A stretch of DNA of 64,000 nucleotides from Comamonas kerstersii (GTDB taxonomy: Bacteria > Pseudomonadota > Gammaproteobacteria > Burkholderiales > Burkholderiaceae_C), in NCBI RefSeq assembly GCF_008801935.1, contig NZ_VZOT01000011.1, positions 32,245-96,244 of the forward strand. Reading direction: 5' to 3'. Shown here piece after piece: positions 25,558 through 34,231 of this stretch. Under the pieces are notes generated by a model. It did not search any database. It was given only the letters and a program-made list of their open reading frames with translations, and had not been told where the DNA came from. Numbering within the stretch: position 1 is the stretch's first letter; each line of letters begins with the position of its first letter. A program made the position numbers and the translations under genes.

Positions 25558-26748
25558 ATGCGACGTACTTTCTGGAGTATCGCAGGCGCGGTTGTTTGGC
25601 TGACGAGCATGACCACTATGGCTCAAACCATACGCGTGGAGCCTAACGCCACCACCAAACTCGCCCAAGCCTCTGCTCCCAACACGGCTTTGGCACGCTT
25701 GCTCAGTCCCGTGGACAACCAGGCCTTCGAATGTGGAGAGCAAGCAGGCTGGAATATCGAGTGCCTGCGCTCTCGCTACCAGGGAACCCCTGGGCATTGG
25801 CCCAAGCCGGTGATTGATGAAGGCAAGGCATGGAAGGAAATGGCACCGGTTCCTGCGGTGCAGCCGCCTGCGGATGCCAAGGCAGAAGCGCAGCGTGCTT
25901 TGGGGGCGGTGCTGTTCTTTGACCCGGGTTTGTCGCGCAAGGGCGCGGTCTCTTGCGCTTCTTGTCATCAAGCCGACAAGGCGTTTACCGATGGGCTGGC
26001 GCAGAGTGTGGGTGAGGACAAGCTCATGGGGCGTCGTCGTGCACAGACCTTGTTTGCTGCGCCATTCTCGGAAAAGCTGTTCTGGGATGGCCGTGCAGGC
26101 TCTCTGGAAGAACAGTCCAAGGGCTCCATCCAGAACACCTTTGAGATGAACAACACGCTCGACGCTGCGGTGGCCCATGTGAATGCACAGCCCCAATACC
26201 AGGCGCTGATACAGACGGCCTACGGCACTCAGAAGGTGGATGAGGATGAAATGGTGGCGGCCATTGCCAGTTTCGTGCGCACCCTGCGCCCATCGACAAC
26301 GTTGGCGGATGAAGTGATTGCTGGCGACACAAAGGTCCTGTCTGACCAGCAGCTTCTGGGCTTGCACCTGTTCCGGACGAAAGCACGCTGCATGAATTGC
26401 CACAGTGGTGCGCTGCTGACAGACAACGAGTTCCATGACCTGGGCCTGTCGTTCTATGGCCGGCGCAATCAAGATCTGGGCCGCTTTGAATTTACACGTG
26501 ACAAGGAAGACTTAGGCCGGTTCAAGACGCCGAGCTTGCGCGGTGTCGTGCAAGGAGGCCCCTGGATGCACAACGGTTTGTTCCCAGACATGCATGGCCT
26601 CATGCGTCTGTACAACATTGGTATGGGGGTGGTTGCAGGTGACCCGGCGACAGACCCCTATATACCGCCGAAGTCTCCACACATGAAGCCGATTAACTTG
26701 AATGCCGAAGAGATTGACGCCTTGGTAGAGTGGCTCAGACTTTTATAA
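25558..26748 (+). CDS. Periplasmic di-heme cytochrome c peroxidase family protein
   Basis: A secreted c-type cytochrome of about 396 residues in the CcpA/MauG superfamily. A signal peptide (MRRTFWSIAG to TTMAQ) comes first. Heme sites are CASCH (Cys133-His137) and CMNCH (Cys278-His282). The C-terminal FKTPSLRG and PWMHNGLF-x-LMRLYN blocks are standard for the family. True peroxidases reduce hydrogen peroxide; MauG-like members oxidise proteins, and the sequence alone does not decide between them. ATGs at 25522 and 25534 are in frame, but 25558 gives the cleanest signal peptide. It follows the TonB receptor on the same strand and faces the imelysin operon, so a role in metal redox during uptake is plausible. 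Confidence 0.92.
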   Translation: MRRTFWSIAGAVVWLTSMTTMAQTIRVEPNATTKLAQASAPNTALARLLSPVDNQAFECGEQAGWNIECLRSRYQGTPGHWPKPVIDEGKAWKEMAPVPAVQPPADAKAEAQRALGAVLFFDPGLSRKGAVSCASCHQADKAFTDGLAQSVGEDKLMGRRRAQTLFAAPFSEKLFWDGRAGSLEEQSKGSIQNTFEMNNTLDAAVAHVNAQPQYQALIQTAYGTQKVDEDEMVAAIASFVRTLRPSTTLADEVIAGDTKVLSDQQLLGLHLFRTKARCMNCHSGALLTDNEFHDLGLSFYGRRNQDLGRFEFTRDKEDLGRFKTPSLRGVVQGGPWMHNGLFPDMHGLMRLYNIGMGVVAGDPATDPYIPPKSPHMKPINLNAEEIDALVEWLRLL

Positions 26749-26784
26749 ACCTGTAGCAGGCAGAAGCCTTTCTGATGAAAAGCG

Positions 26785-26811
26785 ACGCCAGTTTTGAATC
26801 AAAACTGGCGT
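26785..26811. terminator. Palindromic two-way terminator between convergent iron operons
   Basis: 13-bp perfect arms (26785-26797 and 26799-26811) around a single A lie between the peroxidase stop and the DUF1513 stop. It has no strong T-run but is placed to separate the two converging units. Confidence 0.65.
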
Positions 26812-26833
26812 TGCTGTTTAGGCGTAGATTTTT

Positions 26834-27979
26834 TCAGATCTGCACCCAGTGGTTATCCAGCGCCAGTGGTACTGCTGCAGCAATGGTCTGGCCTTGAGGC
26901 CATTGCAGTACCTGATGGCTGCCTCCAGACCACAGCATGGCGCTACGTGCTTTCAGAGAGTGGGTCACCACGCTGTCGTTGCTGATGCAGTACACGCCTT
27001 GCTGCGTGTTCTGTTGCACGCACTGGGCGGTGCCGTCTGACGCTTCAGGAGGAAGCCACCACGTCAGTGTGTTGGCGCGTGGGCAGCTGACAGCAAAGTG
27101 TGTGCCGTCGCTGCTGATGTCGCCGCCATAACCTTGCCATTGCGCGCCTGCAGGCAAGGGCACGGCATGCAGGTGCTGGCCGTCCAGCAGGGCCAGTACC
27201 GGGGCGGACTGCTTGTGCTCGGGGTGGTCATGCTCGGCCTGCAAGGCAATGCCCAGCCAGCGCTGCTGTGGTTCCCATGCGACCGCTGGCCCCCAGGCCA
27301 GGTGGCGCAAACTCAGGCGACGATCTGGCAAACGCCATTGGCCAGCAATGCTTCCAGCATCTTGCGGGCTCAGTCTGACAATGGAGGAGTCCATGTGCGT
27401 CAGCTTGAGCTTGCGCCTCCCGGTCTCGGGCTGAGTGGGAATGCCACCATTGGCCACCATGATGCTTCCGTCCTTGTCCAGCAGCAGCTGGTGAGGGTCC
27501 ATGCCGCCTGTATGCCATTCGGCAATTTTTTCCAGGGTGTGTACATCGCGCACGCCAATCAGCCCCTGGCTGTCGGCCAGATCGGTTTCCGTGGTGTACA
27601 GGTGCTGGCCATCCAGGCTGGCAATTACATGGCCGTTGAAGGCCCGGTCAGGCTCAATCCACAGCCATTGCTCTTGTCCGCTCGGCGCAATGTGCAGCAA
27701 CCAGTCGCCGGGGCGGCGGCTGGCAAACAGCAAGCTGCCATCTGCCAGCTGTGTCATGCCATGGGCTCGGGTCGGAATGCTGTGTGCTTGCACGATGTGC
27801 AGTGGCTGCTCAGGCGCACTGGGGGCGGCCAGTACACCCACAAACAGGTCTGAACCTTGTGCCCATGCAGCAGCAAAGCGCACGTGCTGGCTGTTGGCTC
27901 TGTTTTGGCCCCATGTATGCAGGGGCAGCATGGCTAGCACAGCCATGCTTTGCAGCCATTGTCTGCGAGTCGTTGGCAT
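26834..27979 (-). CDS. DUF1513 beta-propeller-like protein with Tat signal
   Basis: About 381 residues in the DUF1513 family, which is found next to imelysin genes in many proteobacteria. The N-terminus MPTTRRQWLQSMAVLAML has a twin-arginine motif and hydrophobic core, so the folded protein probably goes to the periplasm through Tat. The body has repeated strands typical of a beta-propeller (blocks such as SLLFASRRPGDW, DGQHLYTTETD and SIVRLS). Function is unknown. The ATG at 27979 is 7 bp after the preceding gene's stop; an ATG at 27997 is also in frame but would place the RR motif further in. It is the last gene of the imelysin operon. Confidence 0.82.
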   Translation of the reverse strand: MPTTRRQWLQSMAVLAMLPLHTWGQNRANSQHVRFAAAWAQGSDLFVGVLAAPSAPEQPLHIVQAHSIPTRAHGMTQLADGSLLFASRRPGDWLLHIAPSGQEQWLWIEPDRAFNGHVIASLDGQHLYTTETDLADSQGLIGVRDVHTLEKIAEWHTGGMDPHQLLLDKDGSIMVANGGIPTQPETGRRKLKLTHMDSSIVRLSPQDAGSIAGQWRLPDRRLSLRHLAWGPAVAWEPQQRWLGIALQAEHDHPEHKQSAPVLALLDGQHLHAVPLPAGAQWQGYGGDISSDGTHFAVSCPRANTLTWWLPPEASDGTAQCVQQNTQQGVYCISNDSVVTHSLKARSAMLWSGGSHQVLQWPQGQTIAAAVPLALDNHWVQI

Positions 27980-27986
27980 GGGAGTC

Positions 27987-29006
27987 TTAGTCGCCATCGG
28001 CGTCAGAAAAGCCAATGCTGATGTCCAGGGCCATGGCCACATCGGTTTCTACCAAATGCTTCAGCTGGCGGAGCGCTTCGCTGGCAGGTGCGATAGCCTG
28101 TAGATCGGGTGCTGTGACTGCACGCATCGCCGCATCTGCTTGCTGGGTTGCGGTGCGTAATGCTTGTGCCAGGTGACTCCATCCCCTGGCTTCTACCAGC
28201 GCAGTAATGCTGACATGGTGGGGCTGCTGGGGCATGCCAATCGCCAGCTGTTGAAGTGCTGTCCACTGTGCTTGCCAGCTTTGCAGCGTGCCCTGGCTGG
28301 CGGCGCGGGTCAGCGGTGCGGGTTTACTGGCTGTGGCACTGCGCAAGGGCTTTTCCATAGACTGCCAGCGCAAGCGCTCCAGACCACCAATCCATTGGTT
28401 CAAGAATTCTGCATTGCTCTCAAAGTCCAGTGGACTATCTTGGGCAGCAGCCTGGTTGGCCTGATACAAGGCCAGCAGCTCTTGGGCAATATCGGCAGTC
28501 ACCAAGGTGGCGTAGTGGCACTGTGGCGTGTGTGGCTGAGCTACCTCGGGCCACAGCAAATACTCTGCGGCAGGCAGTCCTTTGGCTGGTGCGCCAATGG
28601 TTTCCATGGCAGCCAAATCTTTGGGTGCTTTACGCAGGGCGGATTTGAGCAGCGGCATGCGCATGGGCTGAAAGTCCACCATGCGTGCTGTGCGGCGTTC
28701 AATTTGTGGTCCCATCGCAAGGGTAGATAGGCGATCCCACTGCTGGCTGGTTTGCACAAATTGCGTACGCACTGCGGTGATGTCTGCTTTGCCAGCGCAG
28801 TAGTTGTGCATGCGTTGCTGTAACTGGTTTGCGGCGGCACTGGTCTGCGCTGACTGCGGCACAAACCATTGGCTGTACAAGGCTTGAGCAGCAGCGCCTG
28901 AGGTCAGAGGCGCTGCAGAGCGAACAGGCGTCTCGGTGGTGGTCGTGCAGGCGCTGAGGAGACATATAGAGAACGCGGCAGGGATAGCGAGAGAGAAGTT
29001 GCGCAT
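27987..29006 (-). CDS. Imelysin-like lipoprotein lacking the motif histidine
   Basis: A 339-residue lipoprotein with lipobox LLSAC (Cys at about residue 20). The helical imelysin/M75 fold follows. The position of the family's GxHxxE motif reads GLPAAE (residues 143-148): Gly and Glu are kept but the His is replaced by Pro145. The following LLWPE matches the MLWGQ of its partner imelysin. This is therefore a second, diverged imelysin that may bind metal differently or act as a structural partner. Its ATG overlaps the stop of the DUF1111 gene by 1 bp, showing translational coupling. Confidence 0.85.
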   Translation of the reverse strand: MRNFSLAIPAAFSICLLSACTTTTETPVRSAAPLTSGAAAQALYSQWFVPQSAQTSAAANQLQQRMHNYCAGKADITAVRTQFVQTSQQWDRLSTLAMGPQIERRTARMVDFQPMRMPLLKSALRKAPKDLAAMETIGAPAKGLPAAEYLLWPEVAQPHTPQCHYATLVTADIAQELLALYQANQAAAQDSPLDFESNAEFLNQWIGGLERLRWQSMEKPLRSATASKPAPLTRAASQGTLQSWQAQWTALQQLAIGMPQQPHHVSITALVEARGWSHLAQALRTATQQADAAMRAVTAPDLQAIAPASEALRQLKHLVETDVAMALDISIGFSDADGD

Positions 29007-30481
29007 TACAAAGATTCCACAAATTTCACCAAAGCCTCACGGTCTTGGGCGGATAGATGGCGGAAGTGTTCCTTGGCTTGTTCCGCCTCACCGCCATGCC
29101 ACAGGATGGCCTCAGCCACGCCGCGGGCACGGCCGTCGTGCAGCAGTCGATGGTGCTTGTTCACGGCTGTCAGCAGGCCGACGCCCCACAGAGGCGGTGT
29201 GCGCCATTGGCGGCCATTGGCGGCAAAGTCAGGGCGGCCGTCAGCCAGTGCCTCTCCCATGTCGTGCAGCAGCAAATCGGTATAGGGAGTGATGGTCTGG
29301 TTGCTGAGTGCCTGGCTGCTCAGGCTGGGGAACAGGGCTTCACCAGTTTGGTAACTGGGACGGTGGCATTGCGCGCACTGTGCAGCATGGAACAGCGCTT
29401 GGCCGCGCAGCACTTGCTCGTCTTTCGGGTTCCTGCGAGCAGGAGGCGCGAGAGTGGCTTGGTAGAAGATGACGTCATCGAGCACATAGTCTTCAATTTC
29501 CACACCATCTTTGCCGGGTGCATTGCCGTTGGGGGCCGCAAGGCAATCGGCTTGTGCCGCGGTGCATGTTTGCTGCGGGAAATGCTTTGAGGTAATGCCA
29601 ATGTCGCCGTGGAAGGCAGCCGCTGTTTGGTGCGCCAGGCTGGCGACGTTGGCTTTCCATCCAAAACGGCCCAGCATCATGCGCTGCCCGTAGGCATCCC
29701 AGACGTAGTTAGCCTGGCCTTTGATGGGGCCGGCAGTGGCGGCTTGGGCTGCGGCATTGGCCAGAATTTCCGATTCAGGAATGGCTTCTAGCAAACCCAG
29801 TCCGATGACTTGCGGCGCAATGCGTGGGCTGAACATGAAGTCTGCCGCCATGGGGCCGTAGCCCAATTCTTCAAAATGGTAGATGGGCTTTTCCAGCGTG
29901 TAGGCTGTGCCATCGGCATAGTGGCCATGGACGGTTTCGTAGCTGATTTTGAGCTGCCCTTCTCCTTTGACACCATTGATACCCATGGTGTTGAACTGGT
30001 CGCCATAAACGGGCTCATGCTTAGGGCCGCCGTGTGTATCCGTGCCGGGTACAGACAGACGAATCAGCAAGCCCGCAAAAGGCTGGGGCGTGAGAGGGTT
30101 ATGAAAATCAGGCGGCTGCGCACGGCCATCCTGCACGTGGCAGCCACCGCAAGAGCGTGCCAGGAAGTGGGGCCCCAGACCGTCGCGCGCCGTGGTGGAA
30201 GCGGGGGCCTGTACCCAGTTGCGCTTGAAGAAAGAGTTGCCAACGGCAAAGCGCGTGCGCTCGGCATCGTTCAGGTTGGCTGCAGGCAAAGAAAACGCAT
30301 TGCGCCCGTTGGAGTACACCGTAGTGTTGCCCCCAGGTAAAGCATTGGCATCAGGCGGTGCAAACAGTTGCGAAGGTGTGCTGCTGCTGTTGGAGTTGGA
30401 GTCGCTAGACTGTTGTGCAGAACACCCCGCCAAAATCAAGGCAGAGGCCAGTAGCGTCATGTGAACGGGGAGGTGCTTCAT
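29006..30481 (-). CDS. DUF1111 di-heme oxidoreductase-like lipoprotein
   Basis: About 491 residues. A lipobox, LILAGC, near residue 20 is followed by a Ser/Asn linker. Two c-type heme sites are present: CGGCH (Cys111-His115) and CAQCH (Cys369-His373). The C-terminal TPPLWGVGL and LLHDGRARGVAEAILWHGGE blocks are typical of DUF1111 proteins, sometimes labelled thiol oxidoreductases, which are distant relatives of di-heme peroxidases. It is membrane-anchored in the periplasm. The gene sits between the two imelysin genes. Redox change of iron during periplasmic uptake is a reasonable but unproven role. The ATG at 30481 is preferred to a TTG eight codons earlier. Confidence 0.87.
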   Translation of the reverse strand: MKHLPVHMTLLASALILAGCSAQQSSDSNSNSSSTPSQLFAPPDANALPGGNTTVYSNGRNAFSLPAANLNDAERTRFAVGNSFFKRNWVQAPASTTARDGLGPHFLARSCGGCHVQDGRAQPPDFHNPLTPQPFAGLLIRLSVPGTDTHGGPKHEPVYGDQFNTMGINGVKGEGQLKISYETVHGHYADGTAYTLEKPIYHFEELGYGPMAADFMFSPRIAPQVIGLGLLEAIPESEILANAAAQAATAGPIKGQANYVWDAYGQRMMLGRFGWKANVASLAHQTAAAFHGDIGITSKHFPQQTCTAAQADCLAAPNGNAPGKDGVEIEDYVLDDVIFYQATLAPPARRNPKDEQVLRGQALFHAAQCAQCHRPSYQTGEALFPSLSSQALSNQTITPYTDLLLHDMGEALADGRPDFAANGRQWRTPPLWGVGLLTAVNKHHRLLHDGRARGVAEAILWHGGEAEQAKEHFRHLSAQDREALVKFVESL

Positions 30482-30528
30482 TGCGTAGATTCCAGCAATA
30501 GACAAAGTCTAAATTTGATAGCTATAAA

Positions 30529-30612
30529 AACTGAAGCTGCTAGCGCTTGTTTTGACTGAATTTCAAAGAGATAAAGCTTTGAAATTCAGCTGTACCAAGC
30601 GATAGCAGCTCT
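30529..30612. repeat. Intergenic stem-loop repeat inside the imelysin operon
   Basis: Outer arms AGCTGCTAGCGCTTG (30535-30549) and CAAGCGATAGCAGCT (30596-30610), with a perfect inner 13-bp hairpin CTGAATTTCAAAG/CTTTGAAATTCAG. It is placed between two same-strand genes, so it may lower expression of the downstream genes relative to the first imelysin. Confidence 0.8.
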
Positions 30613-30633
30613 TCTTTTTAATCAACGCAAGGT

Positions 30634-31815
30634 TTAGGGTTCGACCAGATTCAGCTGTTCAAAGCCAACAGCCTTGGCGGCTTCTACCAAGTCCTTGCTT
30701 TGCTGGGTCAGTGCATCAATGGTGGTTTGAATCTTGGCACGTGCAGTACTGTCGCGTGCCCCTTGGATGGCTTGGTCAAATGGTGCGGGAATGGCATTGG
30801 CTGCAGCCACAGACTTTGCAATCTGCAAGGTGGTTTTTTCTGCAACCGCCTTATCATGGGCCGCCACCCAGTCACGCAGGCCGGGGCCCTTGAGTTCGGA
30901 ACCGTCCAGGCGCTTGTAGCTGCCCAGCCAGACGTTTTGAATGCCCTGGGCATTGGCGACGGCATCACGGTGGGTGTTGTCCGAGAAGCAGGAGTGCTCA
31001 TCTTCCTGGTCACGGCTGGCCATGGCTACTTCCAGACGCTCTCCTGCCAGCTCTCCGCGGGACAGGGAGCCCAGGCCCACAAAAATCTTGCGCAAAGATG
31101 CTTCGCCACCTTTTTCAAATTCCGCGCGGAAGTTGTCCTTGACGCCGGGCTTCCATTGATCCGCTACGGACTGCAGATCCTCCAGCAGCAGTTCTGTGAC
31201 CACCTGCAGATATTGACGGCGGCGGTCTGCATTGGGGGCTTTGCCATCGATAAAGTCTGTAAAGGGGCGTGCGCCGGGGCCGTTGTCATTCAGGTCCTGT
31301 CCCCAGAGCATGAACTCAATGGCATGCCAGCCGGTGGAGATGTTTTCTTCACCATCGTGCTCGTTCAACTCAGCCAGACGCTCTTTGGTGATGGCTTCGC
31401 TGCGGTTATTGATGAGGCCAGCTTTTTCATCGCCCACAACATAGTCCACATAGGACTCGTCCATGGGCCAGGCATTGATCTGGCCTTCGGGGCCATCTTC
31501 GTTGTCAATCGGACCGTCGTAGAAGCGGAAGGCTTCGGTCTGCCCGTAGAACTCGCGCGCATTCAACCACGCTTTGCGCGCTGCATCCTGGGTAGCCTGG
31601 CTGGGGTTGGCGATGAAGGCATCAATCGCTTGCTGCATCTGCTTGGCTGCCGCAATGCTGTCGCTGTAGTTGGCATATACCAGGCTGCTGTAGTGCTGCA
31701 GCACATCCTGTGCCTGAATTTGGCTGGTAGCGGCAGCTGCCGGTGTAGTTGCAAAAGCAGGTGCAATGGTTGTAGCGCCCAAAGCGATGGCGCTGGCAAT
31801 CAGGTAGCGATACAT
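30634..31815 (-). CDS. Imelysin-family (M75) periplasmic iron-regulated protein
   Basis: A 393-residue protein with signal peptide MYRYLIASAIALGATTIAPAFA and an imelysin domain. The hallmark GxHxxE motif is intact in GWHAIE (residues 162-167), followed by FMLWGQDL. Such proteins include IrpA, the insulin-cleaving IcmP and the M75 part of EfeO; most are thought to bind metal for iron uptake and are not true peptidases. It is the first gene of the operon (imelysin, DUF1111, imelysin-like, DUF1513). A possible Fur-type inverted repeat lies just upstream. The ATG at 31815 is chosen over an upstream TTG because it begins the signal peptide. Confidence 0.93.
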   Translation of the reverse strand: MYRYLIASAIALGATTIAPAFATTPAAAATSQIQAQDVLQHYSSLVYANYSDSIAAAKQMQQAIDAFIANPSQATQDAARKAWLNAREFYGQTEAFRFYDGPIDNEDGPEGQINAWPMDESYVDYVVGDEKAGLINNRSEAITKERLAELNEHDGEENISTGWHAIEFMLWGQDLNDNGPGARPFTDFIDGKAPNADRRRQYLQVVTELLLEDLQSVADQWKPGVKDNFRAEFEKGGEASLRKIFVGLGSLSRGELAGERLEVAMASRDQEDEHSCFSDNTHRDAVANAQGIQNVWLGSYKRLDGSELKGPGLRDWVAAHDKAVAEKTTLQIAKSVAAANAIPAPFDQAIQGARDSTARAKIQTTIDALTQQSKDLVEAAKAVGFEQLNLVEP

Positions 31816-31843
31816 AGAAGTAGGCAAAGAGGCTGAAAAGCAG

Positions 31844-31866
31844 CAATTCTAAGTTATTGAGAATTG
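31844..31866. promoter_or_regulatory. Possible Fur-type operator before the imelysin operon
   Basis: CAATTCT (31844-31850) and AGAATTG (31860-31866) form a perfect inverted repeat with a 9-bp AT-rich spacer, 29 bp before the imelysin ATG. The TTGAGAAT half-site resembles Fur sites, but overall agreement with the consensus is weaker than at 22968. Confidence 0.4.
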
Positions 31867-32002
31867 TTTTTATTTGCTTTTGAGCAATACCTGCTTGCGC
31901 CTGTAAGAGGCAATGCAGGTGATGCAACAGCCTTGACAGCGGGGCATCAGACGTGCTGCACGGGAGCTATGTATCGGTTGCCAGCTGGGGGTTGCAGATG
32001 CT

Positions 32003-32944
32003 TTACAGCATCACGCTGCCCTGCACGCAGGTGACGGTCTGGCCGCCCACCCAGACCTGCCCGGCGGCATCCTGGTGGATGGCAACCCAGCCGTCACGGC
32101 CCACACAGGCGCCCTGGTTGGCCATGTAGGGGGCCTGCAGGTGCTCCTGGCTGAGCAGCCATTGCGCCAGGCTGCCATTGAGGCTGCCGGTGACAGGGTC
32201 TTCCACCCCCGTGGTGGAAAAGGCGCGCACTTCCAGCTGGGCCTGGGCCGATGGCGCGTGCTCTGCACGCAGGCCGGTAGAAAACGCCTCGGCTTCGCGG
32301 CAGGCACGGCCAATGAGTGGGGTGGCGTCACCATCCTGATAGAGCGCGGCCACGCCCACCTTGTGACCCAGCGCCTTGATGCGTGCCAGGTCAGGCTCCA
32401 GCGCCAGCACGGTGTCGGGGCTGTCCAGCAGCAGGCACAGCCAGTGGGGGCCGTTGTCCAGATAAGCTGCGTCGATGACCTGCTCGGTGGTGATGCCAAC
32501 GGCATCGTAGATTTCATGCAGATTGGCGGGCAGTGGAATGGCGCTGGTGGAAGGGTTGGCGAACGACAGACCATCGGCCGTGCGTTCAATGGTGATCAGT
32601 CCCTTGGCGCATTCCTGCACGATGTGCCCGGCCTGCTGTGGCTGCCCGCCCTGCGCCAGCCAGGCGTGGCAGGTGCCCAGTGTGGGGTGTCCTGCAAACG
32701 GCATTTCCGCCGCTGGCGTGAAGATGCGCACCTGGTAGTCCGCACCCTGGGCGCGTGCCGCTGCGCTGGGCGGCAGCACAAAGGTGGTTTCCGACAGATT
32801 CGTCCAGCGTGCAAAGGCCTGCATCTGTGCGGTGTCCAGCCCCGTGGCATCCAGCACCACGGTCACCGGATTGCCCTTGTAGGGCATGGCGGTGAAAACG
32901 TCGACGGTCATGAAGGGGCGCTGGATGGGGCGAAGGCTGTGCAT
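32003..32944 (-). CDS. PhzF-family isomerase/epimerase-like protein
   Basis: A 313-residue protein with the diaminopimelate-epimerase-like double fold of the PhzF family. The N-terminal VDVFTAMPYKGNPVTVV, the NLSETTFV motif with the conserved acid-base Glu, AGHPTLGTCHAWL, and the second-half DPVTGSLNG are all characteristic. Family members isomerise varied small molecules (phenazine precursors in PhzF itself), and the substrate is unknown here. No phenazine genes are present. The start is uncertain: ATG at 32944 or at 32911 (MTVDVFTA). It lies downstream of an aminotransferase gene but behind a terminator. Confidence 0.9.
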   Translation of the reverse strand: MHSLRPIQRPFMTVDVFTAMPYKGNPVTVVLDATGLDTAQMQAFARWTNLSETTFVLPPSAAARAQGADYQVRIFTPAAEMPFAGHPTLGTCHAWLAQGGQPQQAGHIVQECAKGLITIERTADGLSFANPSTSAIPLPANLHEIYDAVGITTEQVIDAAYLDNGPHWLCLLLDSPDTVLALEPDLARIKALGHKVGVAALYQDGDATPLIGRACREAEAFSTGLRAEHAPSAQAQLEVRAFSTTGVEDPVTGSLNGSLAQWLLSQEHLQAPYMANQGACVGRDGWVAIHQDAAGQVWVGGQTVTCVQGSVML

Positions 32945-32968
32945 GGCAAGAGAAATCCGAAGGCAAAG

Positions 32969-33000
32969 AAAAAGCGCACAGCCTGTACAGACTGTGCGCT
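32969..33000 (-). terminator. Terminator of the aminotransferase gene
   Basis: AGCGCACAG (32973-32981) pairs exactly with CTGTGCGCT (32992-33000). On the - strand the stem is followed by a run of T (32969-32973). Confidence 0.85.
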
Positions 33001-33046
33001 GAGAACGATACGCTACCTGCTGCCGCCGTGCAGGCGGCGCAGCCAA

Positions 33047-34231
33047 TTACTTGGCTTGCAGGGCGCGAATGGCGGCAGCCAGTGCTGCCACGCCCTGGCG
33101 GATTTGCTCGGGCGAGACGGTCACATAGGACAGACGCAAGGTGTTGGTTTCTGCTTCATCGGCGTAGAAAGGCGCGCCGGGCACAAAGGCCATGCCGCGC
33201 TCCACCGCTTCGGCCAGCAGCACCTGGGCATCCATGCCTTCGGGCAGGCGCACCCACAGAAACATGCCACCCACGGGGCGGGTCCAGGTCACGCCCAGAC
33301 CTTCCATTTCGGCTTCCAGAGCCATCAGCATCACATCGCGCTGCACCTTGTACATGGCGCGGATGGTGGGGATATGGCTGTGCAGGAAACCGTCCTTCAT
33401 GACTTCAGCCACCACGCGCTGGTTAAAGCTGGGGCTGTGCAGGTCAGCCGCCTGCTTGGCCTGGGTGAGCTTGCCGTAGACCGACTTGGGCGCCACGATG
33501 AAGCCCACGCGCAGGCCGGGGGCCAGCACCTTGGAGAACGAACCCATGTAGATCACGCCCTCGGGGTTGCGTGCGGCCAGCGGCAGCGGGGGCTCGCCTT
33601 CGTACCACAGGTCACCGTAGGGGTTGTCTTCGATCAGGGGGATGTCCAGTTCCCTGGCCTTTTCCACCAGCGCCTGGCGGCGCGCTTCGCTCATGGTGCG
33701 GCCTGTGGGGTTCTGGAAGTTGGGCAGCACATAGGCCAGACGGGCCTTGTTCTCGCCGGTGCCCACCTTGGCGGCGAAGTCGTCAATCAGCATGCCTTCG
33801 TCATCGCTGTTCACGCCCACGGGGGTGGGTTCGAACGGCGTGAAGGCCTGCAGCGCACCCAGATAGGTGGGCTTTTCCACCAGGATGCGGCTGCCCTTGT
33901 CGAGGAAGACCTTGCCAATCAGGTCCAGCGCCTGCTGGCTGCCGGTGGTGATCAGAATCTGGTCGGGGTTCACATCCCAGGGCAGGAAATCGGCAATCGC
34001 CTGGCGCAATGCAGGAAAGCCTTCGGTGGTGGAGTACTGCAGTGCGGCTGCACCGTCACGCTCCATCACGGTGTTGCAAGCTTGGGTGAAAGCAGAGATC
34101 GGGAAACTGGCGGGCGAGGGCAGGCCACCGGCCATGCTGATGATGCCGGGGCGGTCAGTCAGCTTCAGAATTTCGCGGATCGCGGAGGAGTTCATCTTGG
34201 CTGCACGTGCAGCCAGGGTCCAGTTCGTCAT
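33047..34231 (-). CDS. PLP-dependent aminotransferase (class I/II, 2-aminoadipate/MocR-like type)
   Basis: A 394-residue fold-type I aminotransferase. It begins with ISMAGGLPSPASFP, typical of the LysN/ARO8 (2-aminoadipate or aromatic) group. Cofactor motifs are TTGSQQALDL, NFQNPTGR, EDNPYGDLWY, and SFSKVLAPGLRVGF with the PLP-binding Lys. The C-terminal Arg region binding the substrate carboxyl is present. There is no N-terminal GntR-type DNA-binding domain, so it is an enzyme and not a MocR regulator. The substrate cannot be settled; branched-chain, aromatic or aminoadipate are candidates. It is a single gene with its own terminator. Confidence 0.92.
   Translation of the reverse strand: MTNWTLAARAAKMNSSAIREILKLTDRPGIISMAGGLPSPASFPISAFTQACNTVMERDGAAALQYSTTEGFPALRQAIADFLPWDVNPDQILITTGSQQALDLIGKVFLDKGSRILVEKPTYLGALQAFTPFEPTPVGVNSDDEGMLIDDFAAKVGTGENKARLAYVLPNFQNPTGRTMSEARRQALVEKARELDIPLIEDNPYGDLWYEGEPPLPLAARNPEGVIYMGSFSKVLAPGLRVGFIVAPKSVYGKLTQAKQAADLHSPSFNQRVVAEVMKDGFLHSHIPTIRAMYKVQRDVMLMALEAEMEGLGVTWTRPVGGMFLWVRLPEGMDAQVLLAEAVERGMAFVPGAPFYADEAETNTLRLSYVTVSPEQIRQGVAALAAAIRALQAK

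Noticed and set aside
25558..26748. Methanobactin-type MbnH/MbnP copper pair
   Set aside because: The di-heme protein has the right general fold, but no MbnP partner or methanobactin genes are adjacent, and the neighbours are iron-type imelysins.
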